A DNA stretch of 64,000 nucleotides from Ischnura elegans (lineage: Eukaryota > Arthropoda > Insecta > Odonata > Coenagrionidae), in the NCBI RefSeq assembly GCF_921293095.1, contig NC_060254.1:106230917-106294916 (forward strand), in the 5' to 3' direction. Shown one piece after another: positions 1 through 12,264 of the stretch. A model generated the notes under the pieces. That model saw nothing but the letters and a program-made list of their open reading frames with translations. It made no database searches and was not told the origin of the DNA. The stretch's first letter is position 1, and the number at the start of each line of letters is the position of its first letter. Position numbers and translations under genes: made by a program.

Positions 1-350
1 AAAAAAACAGCCCTCGCAAATTAAAAAGGAGTTGCAAAAAAATAATACAAATTTAAAATACTCTGGTACAGATTTTGAATTCCAAGCACGAAAGTTAAAA
101 ACAAGATACGTGATATCGTATACAAATGAATTTTTTCTGGTATGTATAAAATAGTAGCCACAGTGCTAATTTACTGTATACCATCTACACCAGAGGTGGT
201 CGGGTTTCAAGAGGATCAAAAGACTACACTGCCACCGAACTTCACCCAAGTATAAACAGTAATCAGTAATATTAAATATCATGTATTGATTGTTAATTAT
301 AAGTAAAGTTTTGCATTTCTGTATACCTCAGTTTATGTCACGAAAGTGAA
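1..350. other. AT-rich spacer, no gene seen
   Basis: Low-complexity AT-rich DNA at the window edge. I see no coding pattern, repeat or RNA motif here. Confidence 0.5.
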
Positions 351-501
351 TTGACATCCTCCCCTCCCGACTTCGCCGACGCTCTTGAATACCTCCCCCT
401 AACCACAACTCCACCCAACGACGCGCAAACCGAACCTGTCCCGACCGATGCACTCGGGCTCAAAATCAGGCCAAACATTTTGACTCTGCTTTGGAATATT
501 T

Positions 502-682
502 GTGTTAGGCCCTGCGATCCTTATTGTTTCCTCACCCACTTTTATCCCTCCAATGCAGCAAGAAAGAAGCAGTGCGTCACTTCTGCTCTATCCCCTCATT
601 CCTCTTTCTGTTATGAGAAGTTTTAGTCTCAAAGTAGTTCGGTTAGCGTCGAGAGGTGGACGATCTGTCGCTGAAGAGTCAG
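502..682 (+). other. Possible exon ending in a strong splice donor
   Basis: An open frame with an ATG at 502 and a second at 556 runs to a consensus donor, CAG|GTAAGT, with the cut after base 682 (phase 1). The stretch is richer in GC than its surroundings. No protein family is recognisable. Joining it directly to the acceptor at 20477 in this phase gives only 17 further codons, so I do not claim the two belong to one transcript. It may equally be a chance ORF beside a chance donor. Confidence 0.15.
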
Positions 683-699
683 GTAAGTTAAATGCTTGT

Positions 700-1840
700 T
701 AATAACCTATGCTATTTTTATGTAGTAAATCATAGTTTTTGACTTGGATCAGACTTTTCGTTTTTGTTAGCTATTTTCAAAATCTGGCTCCAGGATCAAG
801 GTCTGGTTACGCGATATATTATCACGAACAAGTTCATATATGAACGCAAGAATTTGGTTTACGCATTCACATATTTTTCGTTCAATTAGAATATGTGCGG
901 AAGTATACATGAACTTGTACCAGTTGTAATGTAATGAACTTAGGTCTTAAAAAATCACTTAAATAGGTGTTCATTGCATGCATTTTCGCTGTCACTTTTA
1001 CTTCTTGACATATGAATGTGTCGTTTATATAATTTTTGTGTTTCAGCTTATATGGAATTTCTTGTTTTTTTAATTTTAGAGCTTACGAAAGGTGTAGTAA
1101 ATAGTTCAATTAATCCATTGAATGAGATTACAAGCCGAAAATCAAACTTTCAACGATCCCTTTCAAGCTTTTGGCTTGACCTTTGGAGTATCATCATCGG
1201 TCATACTGCTCAAAGTATGCATGCCTCGTGGAAATAATGAGAAGCTACATACTATGTTACTCAACGCCAGTAGCAAGTGATCATACAGCTGTGCAGTGAA
1301 GTGAAAGTAGTATCAACAGTTCATTTAAAAAATCATTGTCAGTTGCGTGTTCTATGTGAAGTGTTGGTGGAAATAAGTGTTTTGAAGAATCGCTGTTGTG
1401 AAGCTGAGCTCTGCCGCCCATGGACCCGGGAGAAAAATAAGGTAGGGAGTCTTCTCTTCATGCGGTTTGATCGATATGAAGTTTAAACGTTTTTTGCTAA
1501 AAATTATTTAAAACAAAGTAGTTTTAGCTCCCACTTTTATTATACTAAGGGGAATTCATTGATGAAGGGTGACGTCTTTTTGAAAATCCACAGTTTTCTT
1601 TGCATGCTGGTTCTAGTGTTATTCGTAACATAGCAGGATAAATGATAACGATTTTCAGATTAGATCAATACATATTAAATGCAATTATTGCACATTTACT
1701 ATCGTGAAACACTCCCTACAATTTTAACAAGCTCGACTTAAGCAAGATTATACTATTTTTAATTTGACACCTTACACGGCTCAGCAATCAGTCTTCATTC
1801 AGTAGCAGTTCAAACTCCAATAAAATGTATGTAAATTAAA
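700..1840. other. No gene seen
   Basis: AT-rich sequence. A 73-codon frame at 1016-1237 shows no recognisable family and is not called. Confidence 0.4.
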
Positions 1841-1980
1841 TCTACATGCAAAAGGTACCGTGCAAGCCACCACTACGGTGTGTGGCACGGGTTGATTCCA
1901 TGCCAATAATAATTAACGAAAAGTTAGCATAATAAAAGAGTCATGTTTGATCGTAACATGCCAAGAAATGCATGCATATA
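1841..1980. repeat. LINE-tail-like repeat, copy A
   Basis: It shares the block around GCAAGCCAnnACTACGGTGTGTGGCA and the later block TAACATGCCAAGAAATGCATGCA with 9764-10036. The first block also resembles the 3' tail of the CR1/L2 element at 6983-7030 (GCGAGCCACCTCTAGGGTGTTTGGCA). I infer 3' ends of 5'-truncated LINEs of a related subfamily, or a SINE that shares the LINE tail. Confidence 0.5.
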
Positions 1981-1989
1981 GCTAGTGCT

Positions 1990-3290
1990 GAGAATTATAG
2001 GAATTTATTATCTAAAACAGTCTCTTTTATGTAGTCCACGTCAAGGTATCATAGAACTAAACTTTCGCAGGTATTACGGGGAATTAACTACATTTTAAAT
2101 CTATCGGTTCTGTAATTTTTGTCCCTAATCTTATCCTGGTGATCGTTTCTACCATAATAATTAGGCTTTCTCAATACATCTCGAACGACAGGCAAGTAGT
2201 ATTCTACCTGAAATTATCGCCAATCATTTGATCTTATGTTTGCCCTTTAATCTCTTTGATTTTCCGAATTGACGTGCTGGCAAAATTATTCACGAAGTAT
2301 GTATTGAGCGAAATTAGGTAGAGAGAGAGAGAAATATGAAAATGACTGAGTCACCACGTGGAAGAAGTGGGTTGGAGTGAGAAACGCATTTGGTCTTCGG
2401 CAGCAGATAAATTTTTTCCCCTTCCCACTGCGATGTTGACACAAAAACGTTAAAAAAAAACTTACGCGAAGCAGTGATTGCGGCGAGCAGGACCCTATTT
2501 GACCTCAACTTTATGCGATGCCACCACCAATATCTATCTCTCTCCTGAATGACATGACTTATAAGGACGTGCCACTAACGCTTGTCCGAATATATATATA
2601 TATATATTCTAGATTATAGTTATAATCGCGGTTATACCTCTTTTCCGACACATTACTTGCTAAAATCTGAAGCTTTTCTCTTGCAGGATATGAAGTAAGG
2701 ATAATTTGCAGTTTTCCACGTACATATTTATTTGAAATTGAGAAAAAACATAATTCACTGGACTCACAATTACTGATGATGCTGCAGTGCAGTGAAACTT
2801 GTTGACTCATTTTTAAATAAATATTTATTCGGAAAAGTCCAAGGTACCTTCACTTCATATACTAAAATATACTTCCACAAGTATCAGTCTTCACCATTCA
2901 TATCAAGTATTCCCTTGAATTGTTAATGGAATTCACCTTCGATAGATCCTTTGTATACGGTCAATCGTATACCGGCAACATAAGCCATATATTATGTTAA
3001 CTGAAGATTCCTGCTCTATATTTTTCTTTTAATTGTCTATCAATGAACATTCTCTCTCAATTTTAGTGCTTTTTCACTTAGTCAACAGCAATTGTAAATT
3101 TCAAAGCCGTTTTAGAACTGAAGTATATCTTAGAAACCTTTCCAGGCTATTTATAAAACTCTCCGCGATTCTCATAAGAATATTTAAGTATTCGGCGAAT
3201 ATTTAGTCAGCTTTTCTCATGCTTAATGTCTCAAAATATCTCGAATATCGCAATATCACGCTTCCTTATAAACGAATCTTTTTGTTTAAG
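1990..3290. other. AT-rich stretch with simple repeats
   Basis: It contains a short GA run near 2323 and a (TA)n tract of about 20 bases near 2588. No coding segment is recognisable. Confidence 0.4.
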
Positions 3291-3294
3291 TAGA

Positions 3295-3465
3295 GCATTG
3301 TTTTTCCGCGCGATAAGTTTTTTTTTACAATTTTAAATATCATCGAATTTTATTTATGTATTTTAATAGATAAAATTTAAATGAAACCTAAATATGCCAT
3401 CTTCGTCGGTATCTAGTTTATTTTTTGTTGTCTAAAAACAAATCGGTTCCAAAATATCGGCGGGC
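3295..3465 (+). repeat. Diverged direct repeat, copy 1
   Basis: It matches 5495-5655 over about 160 bases in the same orientation: TTTTCCGCGCGATA, then a T run, then TAAAATTTAAAT, then TCTAGTTT with a TTGTC block, then AAAATATCG. The pair is diverged but collinear. Neither copy has an ORF. It is either an unnamed repeat family or an old local duplication. Confidence 0.5.
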
Positions 3466-3469
3466 AAAG

Positions 3470-5490
3470 GCTCTCTCTTCAACTCTAGTTGACCATGAAT
3501 TACACAACACTGATAAGAAAACATCGCTGCGTGAATTTTCGGTGAAACATTTATAAACATTCTCATACAAAAACGCGTTGATTAAAATCTATGAACCTCT
3601 CATAGGGATACTTCTTAGTGGGTTTTAGAGTGCACAATTAATTGTGGCTGATAATAGTTAAGAGTAGTAATGAAACCAAACCAAAATTTATATAGTTATT
3701 AAAAACATGTTTTAGCCTACTCAAGATGCCTTTTCTAAACTATTATTCACTAATGCAGTCAATGGAATGAACGATTTTTAAAGTTATTCGTGACAAACTG
3801 ATCAATTCAAATGATGAAATGATAGTGAAATTACTTACCTCTTCTATGAAGATTTAACAACTACTAAAATTTGACGATGAAGACCAAGAATTTAGACTGT
3901 CTTCACGGAAAGAAGTCAATTCCATCAGTCGCTCCTTATATTTTCCTTAAAGTAGTAGCTTTCGCAGGTAAATTATATCTTCAGTCGGTAATGGAGGATC
4001 CATTGTTGCTTGCAATGAATCATTTAGCAATCCCTTTTCCATAATAAAGACGGCATCAGACTATCCCACCCGGGTATGGGTATCTGGGCAGCGAATCTGC
4101 AAATGACCAGAAAATTTAAATATTATTATATAAATTTTATATTGCATTCAAGAGTTATTCATTTCGTCGTCGTTCAGATGACAGACTAATGGCAAAATTA
4201 CTCTGGATTAATGACTCTTTATTTAGGCCAAGATAGGTTCTCCAGCTTCTAACTAACGCTATTACAAACGAACAAATGGAATACGTCTTACAAAGCTTAG
4301 CGTTACCTAAGGCAAAATAGAAGAAGGTGATCACATTGCTTACTAAATTTAATAACATAGATTTTTCTAAGATTGGAGATCTGTATTGGTGCTGAAACTT
4401 CTAGTTTGGCACTGTATCGGTTTCACCATCAATGCTTGACCAATTAACAAGATAACAAATAATATGCTTTCGTCATTTTATAGTTTATCAGAGATCGAAC
4501 CTAGGGCAGCAGTTATGAGAAAATAGAAAAAAAAACTCATACGCAGCTGGCATAAAACTGGGATGTCGATTGAATATATCCGTTTCATAAAATATTTACT
4601 ACAGAAATTCTACATAGATCCGACGTAGAATTGGCCCGTAATATCCCTAAGCGATGAATACTATTCTTGAATTGAATGTAGGCGACTTATGCTCAATGTG
4701 GCTTACATTCACTTGCAAGGTATTCAAAAGGTCAACGTAAATAAATTTGATACATCGATTGTAATGAAGTGAATAGTGAAAGGGAGCATTTTTATGCACT
4801 AATGCGAACAGAATTATCCTTCTCACTTATTCAATTATCGCATTATGGGATTAATATGTCCCGTTCACTCACGAACTCCGCATCATTAATTCACTGCCAA
4901 TATCCGCTATTCACTCCCATATGCGATAATGTTACGTGATGGGCTATGTCAGTGACATGATATTGCTTTTGTATAAACGTGAATAGACCAAAATTACAAT
5001 TACCATCTCTGTTCACTATGCCATTACATGTTCTCACTTACCTCAGCCTACACTGTTGAATTTCTTCTTTGTATTTCTGTTGATAACATGTAGTTATCGC
5101 TCACCATCCTCCTTCCCCGGAATGAGACGGTGACTTCAACGAACTGAGAAACACTGAAAAGTTTAGAAAATTAATATTTAAGAGTTAAAATATGCAAAAA
5201 GGTGATACTACAGAAAGAACGGCTAGTGAGGAAAGTGTTGTTATTTCTTCGTAAGTAGGGGGAAGGGAGGGGGGGTGTTGGATTGGAAACGAGAGTTGAA
5301 TGCCGACCGTTGAGAAATTTTTCGTCTGGTCTATCTGTTTTCGTAATGCGATGACGTGTTCTGTAGTCGTACTGACCTTCGTAGAAGTCGAGAAATGCCC
5401 ACGTGTGTTGTGGCCGCTGGCCGTAAAAGAAATTTGGCGCTATTTTTGTATTACAGTGTCTCCTTATGAACTAATCTCATTGGTTAAGCC
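3470..5490. other. No gene seen
   Basis: AT-rich DNA without a recognisable coding region. The ORFs here are short and show no known motif. Confidence 0.4.
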
Positions 5491-5494
5491 GATT

Positions 5495-5655
5495 ATTGAT
5501 TTTCCGCGCGATATAGTTTTTTTATAATGTTTAATATAATCTTATTTACTGATGGATTTAAATTGATAAAATTTAAATTTAACGTAAAATCTAAGTTATT
5601 CAGTGGTTTCTAGTTTTTTAATTGTCTTAAAAAGGAATCTATTCGAAAATATCGT
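5495..5655 (+). repeat. Diverged direct repeat, copy 2
   Basis: Second copy of the 3295-3465 repeat. It is followed at 5661 by GTGACGTCACAGGC and at about 5749 by a donor-like GTGAGTA. These could mark a non-coding first exon, but no coding evidence supports that. Confidence 0.45.
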
Positions 5656-5659
5656 GACG

Positions 5660-6980
5660 TCACAGGCATTCGTCATGTGTCCGACGGAGTCAGAAGTCCC
5701 CGCTAGCTCAGGACTTCACTTCGCGGCAAGCTCTCTTGGGGTTAAGAGGTGAGTACCTACATTATTCTTTTGGTGAAGCATTTTTGAATAATATTCAATC
5801 CTTTTCAGTTCTTTGAAGTGGAGGATAATTTGCTAGTATTTTTTACTTCAACTTCATGAAGTAATCGTGACCAGAGTGACTATTATTTTGAATTAACAAT
5901 TTTTATTACTTCAGTAGTGTCAAAGCTCGAAATTTTAATGCCATGTAAGGAATGTGCCTCTAGATTAAAATTTCTTTTAGAGTGGCTTTCTTAAAGAACG
6001 CTAGTGACAAGGAAGTATTTTCTCCGATTAAAATCGAAAGAATTCACTCTCTGCCCTGTGAATTTCGAAGTAATTTCTTTTGTGAAAATTATATCGATGA
6101 TGGACCATGAATACCATTCTTTATTTGCCGCCAAAGCGATTTTAATTTACGAGTACTCCATTAACCAACTCGTTTGGCCCCTTTGACCCCTTTGACTGAG
6201 TACGCATGTATTCATTAACGAGTGTAATACGTCTAACTTCTGAAAACTGTATTACGTGATGGTGTGTCGACCTTTGATATAAGAGACATGCGAGTAGTAA
6301 TACTTGACATTTATCGTGTTTCTTAGATTATCATAAATATCGTTTTGATTACAGGAATTATGATCTTTACGGCAGTCTGGTAGCTTACTTCCAGTACTCC
6401 GGTTCTTAGATACTTTTTAACGAGGGCAAATTAACATTAAACTCGGAACAGTGCAGTTCATGCCAGCCACACTTCTTTGCTATTGATTGTGAGATCACCT
6501 GATATAAAAAAATCAAGCTCCTATCTGAGGTAACTTCGTTCGCCAGTTATCAACCCCTACTCATGTTTTAAATTGCTATAGTATGGCTACCTGAATGGTG
6601 AGTTACTAATATTTGACGTATTTTTAGTATCTAAAACGTAATTTGGAAAGTCCTTGATATTTCAGCCTAGGAAGCTGCAATCGACTCATTTCGTTCGGAT
6701 ATATTACTGCCATTCCGAAACCTCTCTGTTGTAATTGGTCATATATTTTCTATGTGAGAGAAAATATTGGCGATCGACTTTGGATTTATGGCGATTAACT
6801 TAGCATTTAATTTTTCCACATATTTCACCTTTGAGGTCGTTAGTATGATAATTTTTTGTAGCCTTTACCTTCACCATCATTCTTTATTTGTCCTCTTTAT
6901 TAACTGTGACCGTTTAATTCTTAGATGTTGCCAACCCTGAATGCGAAATTTTGCTTTTCAGGTGCACGAGTAATTTTGGG
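5660..6980. other. No gene seen
   Basis: AT-rich spacer between repeat copy 2 and the LINE tail. A donor-like AAGAG|GTGAGTA lies near 5749. Nothing else can be supported. Confidence 0.35.
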
Positions 6981-6982
6981 GT

Positions 6983-9300
6983 ACATCTACATATTACCCT
7001 GCGAGCCACCTCTAGGGTGTTTGGCAGGGGGTGATCAATCACCAGCATGCAGCATGCATTTGGACTCCCACATGCACACCACACCGTCCAAGAAACGTCC
7101 CGTATAATAACAAACTATACTACTATATGCTGTTAGAAATAGAATATAGAATAGAAATTCAGAAACATGCAGTAAGTTTTACATAGGTTAGTAGGCTACA
7201 CTACAAGTCATGCAATCTATTTACGCGTTCTATTGCTGCCGTTATAATCTCTTATTGATCGTGGAAAAAATGACATTCGGAATCTGTCTGTTCTGCAATC
7301 TATCACTCTTATTTTATTTATATGATCTGATCTTCCGTAGTATGTTGGCGTCCATAAGATATGGTTAACTTCGTCAGAAAAGACACTGCTCTTGAATTTA
7401 TCTAAAAGGTTTAGTCTATTTTTCAATCTACGGTCCGACAGAGATTTCCATCCGAGTTTATGTAAGAGGTCAGTTACACTAACAAGACTATCGTAACGAC
7501 CTTTCAAATACCTGGCAGCTCTTCTTTGCACGCGTTCTAACTCTGTTATTAAGCCTTTTTCATGAGGGTCCCAAACACTGGCAGCGTATTCCAAATGTGG
7601 TCTAACGAGGGAAAAGTAGCTAATTTCTCTCACTTTGTCGTCGCACTTTCCTGATATTCTTTTAATAAAACCCGTTTCACGATTAGCTTGACCGGTTATT
7701 TCTCGAATATGTTTATTCCACGATAGATCATTATTGAGTCTAACCCCTAGATATTTCAAAGATTCAACTGCCTTTAACTGCGTGCCCCGAATGACATAGT
7801 TACGCAGTAGGGAGTTATTCTTCTTCCAGAAATTCATTACGACGCATTTTTCCAAATTTAATTCTAACTGCCAAGCATCGCACCAAGCTTGGATAGCAGC
7901 AAGGACATTCGTTAGTTCATCTATATCTTTGCTGGAACGAATTTCTCTGTAAACTACAGCGTCGTCTGCAAATAATCGTAACTTACTCTGCACTACTTCG
8001 CCAATGTCGTTTATATAAAGAAAGAATAGGAGTGGGCCAATGACACTACTCTGAGGAACGCCAGAAGTCACTCTAACCTCATTGGAGACTGCACCGTCTA
8101 ATACTACTCTTTGGACGCGGTCGCTCAAAAATTCTCTAATCCAGGAAATGACATCTTCGTCTAGACCATAAGATTTCAGTTTTATTATTGACTTTCCGTG
8201 GGATACTTTATCAAATGCCTTTTTGAAATCAAGAAAAATCGCGTCTACTGGAATGTTGTCTTCCCCGGAGACTAAAATATCGTGGGCGAAAAGCGCTAAC
8301 TGAGTTTCGCACGATCTGCTTTTCCTGAATCCATGTTGATTTCCCATTAATAAGTTTTGCGCGTCTAGGTGTTTCATTACCGAGCTGACTACGATGTGTT
8401 CAAGGACTTTGCAAGAGATGGACGTTAAAGATATCGGCCTGTAATTAGATGGCTGTTCCTTGTCTCCACTTTTAAATATTGGCGTTACATTAGCGATTTT
8501 CCAGTCATTAGGTACTTCGTGTTGCTTGATGGATATACTGAATATTAACTGCAAGTAGGGAGCAAGTTCTGAGGCTAGTTCTTTATATACGCGAGAAGGG
8601 ATTTCGTCTGGACCAGGTGATTTATTTGGACTGAGCGATTTCAATATATTTTCTATTCCGAGCGTACTAATGTCAATAGCTGGCATCTTATGTAGACAGG
8701 GATTGTCATCGGTCTCGGGTGAGTTTTCGGAAGGCTCCGTGAACACGCTCTTAAAGTAGGAATTTAATAAATTGGCTTTATCGTAACTGCTTGTCAACAC
8801 ATCTCCATTGTCGTTTCTCAGCGAACATACGGTAGATCGTTTACCTTGAACTTCCCTAACATATGACCAAAATGCTTTTGGGTTATCCTGTAACTGCTCT
8901 ACTAGTGTTTTTCTTTTAAAATTCGTGAACGCATTCCTGAACGCTTCCTTCGTGGCGGCTTTAGTCATCCTATATTTTTTAATTATTAGCTCGCGTTCAT
9001 TAGCGGATAAATCCGTGCTGACTTTTTTCATTTTAGCATGACACGCTCTCTGTAGCCTCAATGATTTTCTCACTTCCGCGTCGTACCATCTCGGTTCGCT
9101 GCCTTCTTTTACTATTTTACTAGGGATGTAGCTATTTATTCCCGAAGTTACGAGCGAAAGAAAAGCTTTCCAAGTATTCTCTACATTTAACTTTAATACT
9201 GATTCTTGCAGGTCAAGGGCAGGGTAGCAGGTCAATTTCGTGAAACGGGAGGGGATTAATGAGTCATTGCGATGTGGTTGCGAAGAAGAGGAAGCCAAAC
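6983..9300 (-). mobile_element. CR1/L2-type LINE, 5'-truncated
   Basis: A non-LTR retrotransposon copy on the minus strand. Its 3' tail lies at about 6983-7110. Read on the minus strand it ends in the sequence around CACCCTAGAGGTGGCTCGCAGGGTA followed by ATGTAGATGTA, and the same tail type recurs in degraded form at 1841 and 9764. The endonuclease region is absent, so the copy is truncated at about 9260-9300. A partial relative lies at 45580-46575. The intact RT frame suggests a fairly recent insertion. Confidence 0.85.
7217..9298 (-). CDS. LINE reverse transcriptase ORF (CR1/L2 type), intact frame
   Basis: A 693-codon open frame encoding the linker and reverse transcriptase of a non-LTR retrotransposon, the enzyme that copies element RNA into DNA at a nicked target. 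Visible motifs are SPGPDEIP (residues 227-234), NYRPISLTS (about 285-293), QHGFRKSRSCETQL (about 321-334), FLDFKKAFDK (355-364), GVPQSSVIGPLL (413-424), the catalytic FADD (443-446) and YLGVRLNNDLSW (516-527). The C-terminus carries the SFFPRSIRDYN motif typical of CR1/L2 proteins. The usual GVPQGSVLGP reads GVPQSSVIGP here, and AFDKVPH reads AFDKVSH. The N-terminal endonuclease is missing, so the first ATG is fortuitous. The copy is probably inactive despite the open frame. Confidence 0.9.
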   Translation of the reverse strand: MASSSSQPHRNDSLIPSRFTKLTCYPALDLQESVLKLNVENTWKAFLSLVTSGINSYIPSKIVKEGSEPRWYDAEVRKSLRLQRACHAKMKKVSTDLSANERELIIKKYRMTKAATKEAFRNAFTNFKRKTLVEQLQDNPKAFWSYVREVQGKRSTVCSLRNDNGDVLTSSYDKANLLNSYFKSVFTEPSENSPETDDNPCLHKMPAIDISTLGIENILKSLSPNKSPGPDEIPSRVYKELASELAPYLQLIFSISIKQHEVPNDWKIANVTPIFKSGDKEQPSNYRPISLTSISCKVLEHIVVSSVMKHLDAQNLLMGNQHGFRKSRSCETQLALFAHDILVSGEDNIPVDAIFLDFKKAFDKVSHGKSIIKLKSYGLDEDVISWIREFLSDRVQRVVLDGAVSNEVRVTSGVPQSSVIGPLLFFLYINDIGEVVQSKLRLFADDAVVYREIRSSKDIDELTNVLAAIQAWCDAWQLELNLEKCVVMNFWKKNNSLLRNYVIRGTQLKAVESLKYLGVRLNNDLSWNKHIREITGQANRETGFIKRISGKCDDKVREISYFSLVRPHLEYAASVWDPHEKGLITELERVQRRAARYLKGRYDSLVSVTDLLHKLGWKSLSDRRLKNRLNLLDKFKSSVFSDEVNHILWTPTYYGRSDHINKIRVIDCRTDRFRMSFFPRSIRDYNGSNRTRK

Positions 9301-9309
9301 GAAATACGG

Positions 9310-9760
9310 TGAGTAAATACCATTCATTTGATGAAAATAATTTGATAAATCTTCAAATATTCCCTTGCATGGATCTTCTGTATCTCTTGTCTCTTTTGGT
9401 CGCTACAGGTTAGCGAAAACCGATGCAGTTCGTAAAACGTAGAATGTGATATTATTTTAGGTGGACGACACTTCAATTTGTACTATTTTCTAACAGTGTT
9501 TTATTATACGAACACTCGCCTGATTTACTATTTTTATCCTACGAGGCTATAGTGCCTATGAAGGCAACTAGGAGAAATTAAAAGTTGTAGTGTTACGTAG
9601 CTCACTTAAATTTTGAGTGAATATATTTTAATATTTTATGATGTAATGTGGACAGGGGTAGAATCTCTCAAATTTGGTTGTATACCCTTCCTTTCTGATT
9701 CCGAAAAATACGTTTTCCGATATCGCTCTTTTGTCATCCAGTTGTCTTGCGTTGATTGCC
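9310..9760. other. No gene seen
   Basis: AT-rich spacer between the LINE and the tail repeat. No motif is recognised. Confidence 0.35.
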
Positions 9761-9763
9761 TTT

Positions 9764-10036
9764 ATCTACCACTACGTGTTCTCGTGCAAGCCATTACTAC
9801 GGTGTGTGGCAAGGGGTGGTTCCATACTCGGCAGGTAATACTCATCTTAACCTTAACTAGACACGCGCTCGCTTGCCGGACACAGGACAATCACACACGG
9901 CAGATGCGGTCTGACCAGAAACCAGGAGAGCTCTAAGAACACGAACATGCCGCCATACAAATAAACTATTAGTTAGTTAAAAGAAGAAAACTTAGCGTAG
10001 CATGAGCTATAACATGCCAAGAAATGCATGCAGATA
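9764..10036. repeat. LINE-tail-like repeat, copy B
   Basis: Second copy of the 1841-1980 repeat, sharing its first and last blocks. It has an extra internal stretch of about 120 bases that copy A lacks. It also resembles the 3' tail of the CR1/L2 element. Confidence 0.5.
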
Positions 10037-10554
10037 TCTATTATTGACATTTATAACAGCATAGTAAGTCATTAACTATTCAATCGGAACCTATTTTACC
10101 TTGACAGATGCAATTTATTTTTGAGCTAAACTGTCGTAGGTACTTGCTCTCCACTGTAGAAATGTCTTTGGCCATGTACAAGAGTACTTCCGCTGTGGGT
10201 TATTTTCATTTCACTAATTTACGTGATGGACTCTCTCTAGTCCGTAATCTCCATTCATTAGAAGAATTCGGGAGATTCAAGTGAGGGATAAGATGAATGG
10301 GAAAAAGACATTCCTTAATCTGCAATTTTATGATAAGTTTAAAATGATTAACATTAGTTCGTAAAAGATGGAGAAAATTTTTCGTAGTTAGTCATTAATG
10401 AATGAATTGCAACATACAAAAAATGCATTCTGCTATTTATGCAGACAACTATATTAAATCGAATTCATCAGACCGTCGAGATTAATGCTTCAAGATATGT
10501 CCGATTATATTGGTATGTCTTCTACTCATATTTTTACAAATGGTTTCTAAGCAC

Positions 10555-10990
10555 ACTCTTCCGAGGAATTCGACAGTCCTCACCCGGTCGATCCATTTAA
10601 TATTGATGTGGATTTCGATGTAGATGTAGATGAATTTTTCTATAGCCATCAATTTCTCCTCGTCTGATATTGACCATTATTCACTACGATAGGGAGACAT
10701 ACTCCAATTGTAGGTTCAGATGAATCGTTTCCTTATTTAATAATCAAGATAGTATCATTTAATCAAGCAAATATCCTGCTCTTAGAAGAATGTAGAAGAA
10801 ATCTATTATTTTTCTAATAGGATCTCCTCCCCTGGGGTATTCTACTGATTATTTCTTTCTTTCTTTCTTCTTCCATCGCTGGTATATTGTGCTTCACAAA
10901 TGGTATAACTGGTTGGCATCTTCCAGAGTTTGTTTCCCAATTTTTATGTTATTCTTGACTTCTTCTCTTTTGCTACTCTCTAATATTTGA
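10555..10990 (-). mobile_element. Decayed RTE-type LINE fragment (C-terminal part)
   Basis: Short blocks align collinearly with the RTE element at 47600-47890. They include CNCGGTCnATCCATTTnAT, AGACATACTCCA then GTAG then TGATGAATnGTTTCCTTA, TTCTACTGnnTATTTCTTTCTT, and CCATCGCTGGTA. No open frame survives. This is an old copy of the same family. Confidence 0.6.
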
Positions 10991-11264
10991 TGGGGATTTC
11001 CAGATGACTTTGGAATATTTCCAGCACTTTTTACTTTTTAAATTTTGTTTAGTCTCAGCTAAGTTTTACTCACGATTAAAGTATTCGCCTTCATGACTCA
11101 TGACGGCTTTTATTTAATTTTATTAATGCCTTTTCCAGTTGTTAAATTTGAGATTAAGGGATAAATAACACAATTTCGTCTCACTCCGTTATTATTTAGT
11201 GATTATTCATAGCTGGGTCATAATGTTATCACCCCAATTTGTTTTTTTTGAGTGAATTGTGGAA

Positions 11265-11461
11265 GTACCCGAATTATTTCATGATTCTAAGCGTTTAATT
11301 CCAATCCACGCTTCTGCTCCGTCAAAGTCTGGTCTTATTTTTTGGGTTCCCATTTCATCTTTTATAAACTCTAAATCATTTTCGAATGCTTTCGATATCG
11401 AGTCTCCCTCCTTTTTATAACTCTCCCAGATATTCAATCCATCTCTTAAATTTGTCTCCAT
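11265..11461 (-). mobile_element. Small RTE-type RT fragment
   Basis: GATTCTAAGCnTTnAATTCCAnTCCACG at about 11282 matches the RT region near 49036. A 60-codon minus frame covers it, but only the shared DNA block supports the call. It abuts the CR1 scrap at 11465. Confidence 0.4.
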
Positions 11462-11464
11462 TTT

Positions 11465-11570
11465 TGAACAGGGATTTCGTCTGGTCTTGGTGAATTATTT
11501 GGACTGAGAGATTTCAATAAATTTTCTATTCCGCTGGCACTAATGGCAAGAGGCAGTATCTTTATTATTT
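11465..11570 (-). mobile_element. CR1/L2 RT scrap
   Basis: About 100 bases match the RT region of the 7217-9298 ORF around its SPGPDEIP motif, at 8595-8690: GGGATTTCGTCTGG, then TTATTTGGACTGAG, then TTTCAATAnATTTTCTATTCCG. The fragment is short and non-functional. Confidence 0.65.
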
Positions 11571-11574
11571 AGAG

Positions 11575-12260
11575 GTTATCAACCGTCAAAGATAATATCT
11601 CAGAACGGGGTTCTCTTTGACATAAGTCGATATTGGACTGGGCCAGTATTAACGGTGTTGACGAACTAAATTAAACGTTATCATGTACCAAGAACAACAA
11701 ATAGTGTTTCCCAAATAAGTCCATGTAACCTTTAGTCGCTGTTACGCATTGAAGTGCAAGGACGGTATTATCCTTCCTAACTATTGATCATACGACAAGA
11801 GATCCAGTATACCTGAATTATTTTTTAAAGATGTCCTATCAGCGAACAAAATATTTTTTGACATAAAAAAACCGTCCAGTGGATAGTTGTGATGTAAAAT
11901 ACGAAAAAATACGTAGAGTGTCGCTTTGATTGCATATCATTAAGAGGTAGGCTCAGTTAAGTTGTGTGTGGTCTAGGTATATCTGTGGATGCTAGAGTTA
12001 AACTATACTTAGTCAAAGGTTATCCACTCAAGGAGAAGGTCGAGGCAGTACCCAAATCTCTCTTCGCAGTCCCTAGAGGTCATGAGGACGACCGCTGTTC
12101 ATTTCTAAAGGACACAAACGAAATTCAATCAAAACTTTTCAGTCATAAGTTCTCCGTTTTTGTCACTTGCGGTATTAAATCTTACGCTCATAATTTTGAT
12201 GCAGTCCTTCTCTATCCTTTCGGCAGATTATAATTTTACGTGGCGTTTATGTATGTCTTA
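11575..12260. other. No gene seen
   Basis: An 89-codon plus frame at 11964-12233 has no recognisable family. The region may include a degraded end of the neighbouring mariner, but I could not identify its downstream catalytic block. Confidence 0.35.
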
Positions 12261-12264
12261 TGTA

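Noticed and set aside
351-626. A 91-codon gene
   Set aside because: No recognisable motif. It overlaps another frame and is C-rich by composition.
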